Shown here in pieces: positions 57,296 through 64,000 of a stretch of 64,000 bases of DNA (its first letter is position 1; each line of letters opens with the position of its first letter). The notes under the pieces were generated by a model. The model did no database searches and was not told where the DNA came from. It saw nothing but the letters and a program-made list of their open reading frames with translations. Made by a program: the position numbers and the translations under genes. Source of the stretch: Callorhinus ursinus (Eukaryota > Chordata > Mammalia > Carnivora > Otariidae); NCBI RefSeq assembly GCF_003265705.1, contig NW_020312935.1, forward strand, positions 9,373,743 to 9,437,742, read 5' to 3'.

Positions 57296-58191
57296 TTAGA
57301 GGACCCCTTTCAATATTTCTTGTAGGGCTGGTTTCATGTTTGCAAATTCCTTTAGTTTTTTTTTTCCTGGAAGCTTTTTATCTCTCCTTCTATTTTCAAT
57401 GGCAACCTAGCTGGATATAATATTCTTGGCTCTACATTTTTCTCATTTAATGCTCTGAAGATATCATGCCAGTCTTTTCTGACCTGCCAGGTCTCTGTGG
57501 ATAGGTCTGTTCCCAATCTAATGTTTCTACCATTTTAGGTTACATATCTCTCCTCCCGAGCTGCTCTCAGGATTTTTTCTTCATCTCTGAGACTCATAAG
57601 TTTTACTATTAGGTGTCGGGGTGTTGACCTATTTTTATTGATTTTGAGGGGTATTCTCTGTGCCTCTTGGATTTTGATGCCTGTTTCCTTCCTCAAATTA
57701 GGGAAGTTCTCTGCTATAATTTGCTCCAATATACCTTCTGCCCCTCTCCTTCTTTCTTCTTCTTCTGGGATCCCAATTATTCCAATATTGTTTTGTCTTA
57801 TGGTATCACTTATCTCTCACAATCTGCCCTCATGATCCAGTACTTGTTTATCTGTCTTTTTCTCAGCTTCTTTATTCTCCATCATTTGGTCTTCTATATC
57901 ACTAATTCTCTCTTCTGCCTCATTTATCCTAGCAGTTAGAGCCTCCATTTTTGATTGCATCTCATTAATAGCCTTTTTGATTTTGACTTTGTTAGATTTT
58001 AGTTCTTTTATTTCCCCAGAGAGGGTTTCTCTAATATCTTCCATGCCTTTTTCAAGCCCAGCTAGTATCTTTAAAATCGTCATTCTGAACTCTAGTTCTG
58101 ACATCTTACTAATGTCTGTATTGATTAGGTCCCTGGCAGTCGGTACTGCCTCTTGTTCTTTTTCTTGAGGTGAGTTTTTCCATCTTGTTAT
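57296..58191 (-). pseudogene. L1-B ORF1 remnant (RNA-binding chaperone)
   Basis: About 896 bases. The start position aligned to L1-A ATG reads ATA (58,189-58,191), followed by 'TRWKNSPQEKEQEAVPTARD'. The coiled-coil region is open at 57,817-58,104 ('AEERISDIEDQMMENKEAEKK'), then the frame changes. The RRM region is open at 57,535-57,729 ('RHLIVKLMSLRDEEKILRAA') until a TAA that replaces the Tyr codon of 'LTYNGR'. The aligned native stop TAA is at 57,296-57,298. Same domain plan as L1-A ORF1. Confidence 0.93.
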
Positions 58192-59967
58192 TTTGTCCAG
58201 AGTACAACAGATGAATGAGAGAACAAAATGCTAACAGGATAACAATGACCCCAGAGAAATATATGCTAAACAATTCTGAAGAGACCTGAAACCAGGGGAA
58301 AGAAAGGAAAAGAAAGAAAAAAGAAAAAGAAAAAGATGAAAAAAATATGATCAAATATGATCAGATTGGTGCATAGATCAGTGCCACACACTAGATTTTG
58401 GGTGTATTTTGGTCTGTTAGAAGAAAGTGCCTCCCAAAGTTTTAAAGAAAGAAAAACTTATACATGTACAAAAATAAGGGTAAATACAATGAGAAGATGG
58501 AATATGACTGCAAAGATGAAAATCATAAAAGGTTTTATAAAAGAAATTGATAAGTTGGTTGAAAAAACAAAGAAGAGGAATTAAAAAGAAAAAAGCTGAG
58601 GGGGAGAGAATGTGATCAGGAGGAGACTAGAACAAAGCCATACACTAGAGATTTAGGGTATATTTTGGTCTGTTAGAAGAAACTGTATCCCAAAATTTTA
58701 AAGGGAGAACAACTTACATATATATTCCCAAAACAAGGATAATTGCTATGAAGGGATAGAATATGACTCTAAAAATGAAAAGTAAAAAAGATTTTTAAAA
58801 AAGGGATTAATAAGATGTTGGTTGAAATAGGGAAAATTAAAAATTAAGAAAAAGAAAATTTAAAAAAATAACTTCAAATGCCTATAGAATCCGGGGGGAA
58901 AATGCCATGAATTCTATGTGCTGTATTCCCCTAGTGCTGGCGTTCTGCCTTTCTCATTTACCGGTAAACTTGGTCTTGGCTGGCTGTTCTTGCTGATCTT
59001 CTGGGGGAGGGTCCTGTTGCTGTGGTTCTCAAATGTCTTTCCCGAGACGGAATTGCTCCGCCCTTGCCAGGGCCAGCTAAGTCATCTGCTCAGGTTTGCT
59101 CTCAGGAGCTTTAGTTCCCTGGAAGCTTTCCCTACAGCTTTGGAGGATGAGAGTGAAAATGGCGGCCTCCCAATCTCCACCTGGAGGAGCCGAGAACTCA
59201 GGGCCCCACTCCTTAGTGAGCCCCCAGAGAAAAGCAGTCAGTCACTCCCGTCTCCCCGGTCTCTGGCAGTACTCCGGGCTCACTAGGCCTGTGATCAAAC
59301 GTTTCTATCTCTGGCACCCAACCCCATTTGGAGTCTCCAAACCCAGCAGATCCCTGCAGTGCGCTCCTGTGCCACTCCTTCCAGAGGAGGAACGGGAGTC
59401 TCCTCAGATCTGCCGCCTGTTGGGCCCCTGCTGGAAGAGCAGTGGCCTGACTTTGCCGTGGATCACAGTTTATGGCGACTCCAAGCTGAGAGCCCACTCC
59501 TTGGCCCCGTCTGTGCAGCTGGCTTCCCCACTCCGATACCTGGGAGCTCTGCCACACTCAGGCATCCCTGGTCTTTCTGTGACCCCGAGGGTCCTGAGAC
59601 CACACTGTCCCAGCGAGGGTTGCACCCCTGCTTAGCCACTGGAGCGACGTTCCTCAGTGGAGCCAACTTCTAAAAAGTTCTGATTTTGTGCTCCGTTGCT
59701 CTGTCACTTGCCGGTAGCCATCTAATGGAGGCTCCCTCCCCCTGCCATCTATCTTCCCAAATATCACCTCGGATTCACTTCACCGCAAGTCCTACCTGCC
59801 AGAAAGTGGTTGCTTTTCTGTTCAGAGAGTTGCTGCTATTCTTTTCTTTCATCTCCTGTCGAGTTCGTAGGTGTTCAGAATGGTTTGATTCCTATCTAGC
59901 TGATTTCCTGGGACCAGACGAAATTTAAGTCTCCTACTCCTCCACCATCTTGCTCCTCCCCCCCATG
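58192..59967 (-). promoter_or_regulatory. L1-B 5' UTR / former internal promoter
   Basis: About 1.78 kb with the same two-part make-up as L1-A: GC-rich (59,967 to about 58,900) then A-rich (58,880-58,280). The YY1-type core at 59,944-59,951 reads 'aagatggt', so its last base is changed relative to L1-A. Fewer CpGs remain than in L1-A. The 179- and 122-codon plus-strand frames here are antisense frames of this non-coding region, not genes. Confidence 0.78.
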
Positions 59968-60039
59968 ATGCTCTACATTCATACCCTTTCCAAAATTATT
60001 TTAGTTTATATCCCAGGTGTTGAGTGGAAGGTGGGAATA

Positions 60040-60650
60040 TAATGAAAAACAAGTCCCTGAATTCTTGGCAGGTGATATTCTCAAGCATACAAGTCAGTGT
60101 ATAATTACTAAGATAAGTATGATGAAGTAAAAGTATGTTGTTCTGTGATAATACATAAGTTAATCAGTCATATAATGAGGATTTGGGAAATCTTCCCTTG
60201 AGAAAGCAACATTTTATCTGGCACCCAAAAGATGAGGAGGAGTTAACTAGACAAAGGTGGGTTGTCCTTTACAAAGAAGCGTGTCAGAGAAAAGATGTTG
60301 GAAAAAGCTGCTGAGTCAAGCAAGATGTCTATGCATGGTATCAAAAGTAAAGGACGGGGACCAGTGGGTTGGTAGAACTAAAGTTCTAGGAGTCCACAAG
60401 AGACAATGAAAGGATTAACAGACCATGTTAAGAAGTTGAGGATTTACCTAAAGAACAATGGAAAGATATTGAATAGGTTTGCACATCGGAGTGGAACACT
60501 GGGATTTGCATTTTGAACAGATAATCAGTAGGAAAGTGGAGTGTGGTGGAGGAGTAGAAATTTAGGGTGATGGTTAGATGTAGATATTCAGGAAATAATT
60601 CATCTTATGTTGGACTAAGATGGTGATGAATGGGAGAAATGGCAAAAGTA
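60040..60650 (+). repeat. Ancient 'attcattcaacaaa'-class repeat, middle and 3' part
   Basis: Long diverged match in order: 'atttgggaaatcttcccttg', 'aaagatgaggaggagttaac', 'gaccatgttaagaagttgag', 'gaacaatggaaagatattga', 'ataggtttgcacatcggagt', 'gtggtggaggagtagaaatt'. Corresponds to the part with 'aggcctctctgaggaggtga ... gggaagccattggagggttt ... gtgacatgatc'. Family name not assigned by eye. Confidence 0.6.
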
Positions 60651-60779
60651 CATACAGATTTTAGATTGTTTTGTGTTTTTCACAGAACTGGAAACACTTT
60701 GGGATAAAGAATACACCTGTGAACATAAAACAGCTGATCTCATGCACAAATTGAGCAACCTGGTGGTTACCACACATTA

Positions 60780-60880
60780 TATGTGTGTGTATATATGTGT
60801 GCATGTATATATACACACATGCATATATAATATATGTATTATATAATTATACACATATATACATATATGTATACTTGGCC
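60780..60880. repeat. Alternating TG/TA low-complexity tract with inverted repeat
   Basis: Alternating purine-pyrimidine run. 'tgtgtgtatata' (from about 60,783) and 'tatatacacaca' (from about 60,808) are perfect 12-base inverted arms around a short spacer. Confidence 0.85.
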
Positions 60881-60986
60881 CTATACCTTGAAAATCCCTG
60901 ACAGCCTTGATAATCATCTCAAAGTCTGCAGAACCTTAAACATGAAAATTTTGCAGTGTGTTCAACACAAATAAGAAGTTAATACT

Positions 60987-61183
60987 GGGCGCCTGGGTGG
61001 CTCAGTTGGTTAAACAACTGCCTTCGGCTCAGGTCATGATCCTGGAGTCCCGGGATCGAGTCCCACATCAGGCTCCCTGCTCAGTGGGGAGTCTGCTTCT
61101 CCCTCTGACCCTCTTCCCTCTTGTGCTCTCTATCTCTCATTCTCTCTCTCTAATAAATAAATAAAATCTTTAAAAAAAAAAAA
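60987..61183 (+). mobile_element. SINEC, little diverged
   Basis: Forward SINE from 'gggcgcctgggtggctcagt' with a long A14 tail and intact CpG sites in the head and body. A perfect 11-bp target-site duplication, 'aagttaatact', lies at 60,976-60,986 and 61,184-61,194. One of the youngest-looking SINEs here. Confidence 0.98.
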
Positions 61184-61474
61184 AAGTTAATACTGTCAGT
61201 TAATTAATCAGGCCTGCCGCATGTCAAGTTCTGTCAAGAGCAGAAAAGACTATCACTTCCTCTTTCACTGCTTAAACAAGCTTAATTTGGAATTTTAAAA
61301 GCACAAAGATAAGTTACCTTGATTAGAAACAATAATTGAATTGTTCCTATAAATGATTAAGGCATTGGGAAACAAAAGGGAAATAACTGTAGAATTCTAT
61401 AAGCACATTTGGATGAAATGGAAGTTTATTTTTTGCACCCCCCAATTGATAACATTATATCCTCCAAAATATTA

Positions 61475-61720
61475 ATAAGTGCTGGCATGTAACAATAGTT
61501 TGCTCTATGCCAGGCCCTGGAGTAATGTCTTTAGATGCATTATCTTAACTTAATGCTCAGAACAATCCAGTGAGGTTATTTTTCAAACCTATTTTTTTTC
61601 AGAGGAAGAAAGAAATTAAATGATTTGCTTATGGTTAAAAGGTCTGTAAGTGATAAAACCAGTATTTAAATAACATTAAAAGCCCATATTTTCACACTTA
61701 TACAATACTGTTTTCTACTC
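61475..61720 (+). repeat. MIR SINE
   Basis: Good MIR order: 'gctctatgccaggccctgga', 'gatgcattatcttaacttaa', 'gctcagaacaatccagtgag', 'ttcagaggaagaaagaaatt', 'aaaaggtctgtaagtgataa'. Confidence 0.85.
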
Positions 61721-61799
61721 TGTGGCTCAGGAGTTCTTGACAACTGTCCAAATGGAAGTGAGCAGTTTCCAAGAAGGGGTGTGGACTATATATTTGTGG

Positions 61800-62190
61800 T
61801 ATTCATTCATTCAACAGGAACTATTTTTACCATGTTATTTTCTGGGAATTTAGCAGCAAGTGTGATAAACACAAAGTCTGCCATGCCACAATTTGTAGAC
61901 AAGTAGGAAAGACAGAAAATTTAACAAGGGTTAGTAATAAAATATGATAAAAATTATCAAAACAAAAGGACAGTGTACCCTTGAAATTTATAGCTGAACA
62001 AAACATCCTAGTTATTTTAGGAGGAATAAAAAAGAAACATTTGTACAGACACTAAATGGATAACCAGGTGTCAAGCAAAGATGAGGGAGGCAGAAAGGAG
62101 TTTGCACAGCCTTTAAGGTGAAAGTGAATATGTCATGTTTTAGGAAACAAATCAGTACATTGCGGCTAGGGATTCAGTGAGAAAGAAAAC
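61800..62190 (+). repeat. Ancient 'attcattcaacaaa'-class repeat, 5' part
   Basis: Starts 'attcattcattcaacaggaa', then 'tttagcagcaagtgtgataa', 'agtctgccatgccacaattt', 'tagtaataaaatatgataaa' and 'ggataaccaggtgtcaagca'. An L1 inserted at 62,191 and the repeat seems to resume at about 62,590. Confidence 0.6.
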
Positions 62191-62571
62191 ATAGACATTG
62201 GGGAGTGTATGTGCTATGGTGAGCGCTGTGAATTGTGCAAGACTGTTGAATCACAGATCTGTACCTCTGAAACAAATAATACATTATATGTTAAAAAAAA
62301 AAAAAAGAAGAAGATAGCAGGAGGGGAAGAATGAAGGGGGGAATCAGAGGAGGAGATGAACGGTGAGAGATGATGGACTCTGAAAAACAAACTGAGGGTT
62401 CTAGAGAGGAAGGGGTTGGGAGGATGGGTTAGGCTGGTGATGGGTATTAAAGAGGGCATGTTCTTCATGGAGCACTGGGTGTTATATGCAAACAATGAAT
62501 CATGGAACACTACATCAAAAACTAATGAAATAATATATGGTGATTAACATAACATAATAATAAAAAAATGA
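62191..62571 (+). mobile_element. Young L1 3' UTR, strongly 5'-truncated
   Basis: Forward copy of the L1 3' UTR from 'atagacattggggagtgtat' to 'gattaacataacataataat' plus A tail, matching L1-A 3' UTR in reverse complement. No ORF2 sequence. No clear target-site duplication. The 98-codon minus-strand frame here is an antisense frame of the UTR. Confidence 0.93.
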
Positions 62572-62589
62572 CTTGGTCAGTAAACTAAT

Positions 62590-62960
62590 TCACTGTAAAA
62601 GACAATGTAAGTCATATTAAGAATAGACAATATCCCAGAATAGTGAGAAGCTATGGAAGAGAGAATAATAGGATTAGAAATACAAGGCTCAAATTGGGTG
62701 TAGTATGCCCAGTGAATGACTTCAAGGAGCATAGAGACTGGAGCAAGTTAATCAGTTATGTGGTTGTTATTGACAAAAATATAGTGATCTGAGCCAAGGA
62801 CTGATAATTAGGCTGGAGATAAAGAGTACTTGAAAGATATTTAGCAGGAGAGATGAATGATTTTATGGTGGAGTAAATGTGGGCTAAGGGAAAGATATAC
62901 AGATCTCTGCATTTGTGTAAATCACTGGATGGTGGAGTTGTGCACCAGGATGAAAAATGA
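62590..62960 (+). repeat. Ancient 'attcattcaacaaa'-class repeat, downstream part
   Basis: 'ccagtgaatgacttcaagga' and 'gactggagcaagttaatcag', 'gatctgagccaaggactgat', 'agcaggagagatgaatgatt' resemble the 3' half of the repeat. Probably the continuation of 61,800-62,190. Confidence 0.45.
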
Positions 62961-63694
62961 CAAGTATGAAGAAAATGATTACTAATTTATTTTTGGAAAA
63001 ATTTAAAGTAATGGAAGTATGCCCAATGTCATATAGTTCCAATAGGCATTGGACAAATAAGTTTGGTGGTAAAAAAAAAACATGTTTCTGTCCTACCAGG
63101 AATGGGAGATACTAATGAAACAGATCACAAATCATGACTGGGACCAGGACTGTGCAAGTTAACTAGATATCTTAGAATCAAGCAAGGTTGTGGTTTCTGG
63201 TTTCCCTCAAAGAAAACAGATGACAAGGAAGTTAACTTTCTGGAAAAAGTATAGGGCAGGCTTTAGTTACAAAGAAGAATATTACAAAATAGGAAGGGGA
63301 AATGCTAGCAAATCTGACAGAAATCTAGTCTTGTGGATTGATCCAATGTGTGGAGAGAAAAAGAAGAAATATGTTAAAAGGTCAACTTTGGGAACCCAAA
63401 TGGTTTGACCCCAAAGGATGCTTGGTAAACAGTTTAGTAGGAATCTGAATAATGTTTACTTGGTCACTACATTTCAAATTTGGAGAAACATACTAATCCT
63501 TGGATGGGGAACATATTAGTCCTTTGAGTATGAACAGAATTAGAAGACATACTTATTCTATGTATGATTTAATATTTTAGAGATTAGTGAAGAACTAAGT
63601 TTTCAGGTTGAGAGCTCATTGAATTTAGATGTGAAAAGGCTAGATATGGCAGAGGGGAGGTTTTTATCCAGGAACTTGTCTTTAGGTGGTTATT
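62961..63694. other. Unassigned DNA
   Basis: No gene or dispersed repeat recognised. The 72-codon plus-strand frame at 63,190-63,408 is Lys-rich with no known domain. Confidence 0.5.
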
Positions 63695-63840
63695 ATCTGC
63701 TAGTCACATTGGTAGTCTCATTTAATATTCACAAATGAGAAAGTTGATGCCCTGAGAGGTCAAGTAACTTGGTCTAAATTATACTGCTCATGAGGTACAG
63801 AACCAGTATTTGGGCTTAGGTGGAAAATGGGACCCAATAC
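63695..63840 (+). repeat. MIR-like SINE
   Basis: 'gtagtctcatttaatattca', 'aaatgagaaagttgatgccc', 'tgagaggtcaagtaacttgg' and 'tgctcatgaggtacagaacc' match the MIR core. Confidence 0.78.
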
Positions 63841-64000
63841 TGGCAATAGTTAAAGCCTGACTTCTAGGACAAATCAGGAAATAAGATTTGCTTGGAAAGA
63901 TTCTTCTCCCTCAACCAGGTAGACTTCTTTGAAAACTTACATTATGTTTCCTATAGCTACATCTTTCCATATTCAGGAAGAATTCCCCAAAACATGATAT

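Larger units (their letters stand above)
52979..59967 (-). mobile_element. L1-B: full-length young carnivore L1, inactivated
   Basis: Complete L1 of about 7.0 kb on the minus strand, same family and strand as L1-A. In its own sense: 5' UTR (59,967-58,192), ORF1 (58,191-57,296), ORF2 (57,214-53,425) and 3' UTR with tail (53,424-52,979). Both reading frames are broken by stops and indels. The first bases at the 5' end read 'gagcaagatggtggaggag'. No target-site duplication is evident: the left flank ends 'cagatttccttagttt' and the right flank begins 'catgatgctctacattcata'. It inserted in or beside an ancient L1 fragment. Confidence 0.95.

Noticed and set aside
59096..59635. 179-codon plus-strand frame in GC-rich DNA, with 114- and 122-codon neighbours
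   Set aside because: Antisense frames of the L1-B 5' UTR. L1-A has different broken frames at the same place, so the frame is not conserved.

Overview
This window looks like ordinary intergenic (or deep intronic) nuclear DNA of a mammal in the order Carnivora, suborder Caniformia. Eighteen copies or fragments of the tRNA-Lys-derived SINEC/CAN SINE and at least four pieces of one young carnivore-type LINE-1 (L1) lineage point to this. None of the SINEs looks like the very young dog-specific SINEC_Cf type. They all have the form seen in bears, pandas, seals and mustelids, so a non-canid caniform (Arctoidea) is the best guess. The DNA is AT-rich with few CpGs, and I found no convincing host protein-coding exon, tRNA, rRNA or other functional RNA gene. 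Nearly all long open frames are L1 remnants, shadows of them, or chance frames in low-complexity DNA.

Layout. 1-831: 3' part of a young L1 on the minus strand, running off the left edge. 832-17,100: mostly unassigned AT-rich DNA with MIRs, a MER5-type DNA transposon, nine SINEs or SINE fragments, an old L1 tail and a tiny L1 insertion of about 58 bp with clear target-site duplications. 17,800-24,000: a fossil bed of ancient L1 and MLT1-type LTR pieces nested in each other. 24,000-40,200: sparse repeats, a SINE nested in an L1 at 32.8 kb, and the first copy of a 160-bp duplicated segment at 37.3 kb. 40,240-40,556: a (CTTT)n tract with a 10-N assembly gap. 40,684-47,767: full-length but inactivated L1 'A' on the minus strand. 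47,901-48,059: second copy of the duplicated segment. 48,100-52,980: SINEs, a MIR, another tiny L1 tail and an old L1 fragment. 52,979-59,967: full-length but inactivated L1 'B', same strand as A. 59,970-64,000: an old mammalian repeat cut by a SINE and an L1 tail, plus MIRs.

How parts relate. The only coding capacity seen belongs to L1: ORF1 (RNA-binding chaperone) and ORF2 (endonuclease plus reverse transcriptase). Both full-length copies carry several disabling changes, so neither can act alone now. The SINEs have no coding capacity and would have been moved by L1 machinery; their A-rich tails and target-site duplications fit this. I did not find a novel multi-gene system. The items most worth a second look are the 160-bp direct duplication flanking L1-A, the ultra-short L1 insertions, and the structure of the L1-A and L1-B ends. 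All repeat names come from recognising consensus-like sequence by eye and need a RepeatMasker/Dfam run for subfamily assignment.
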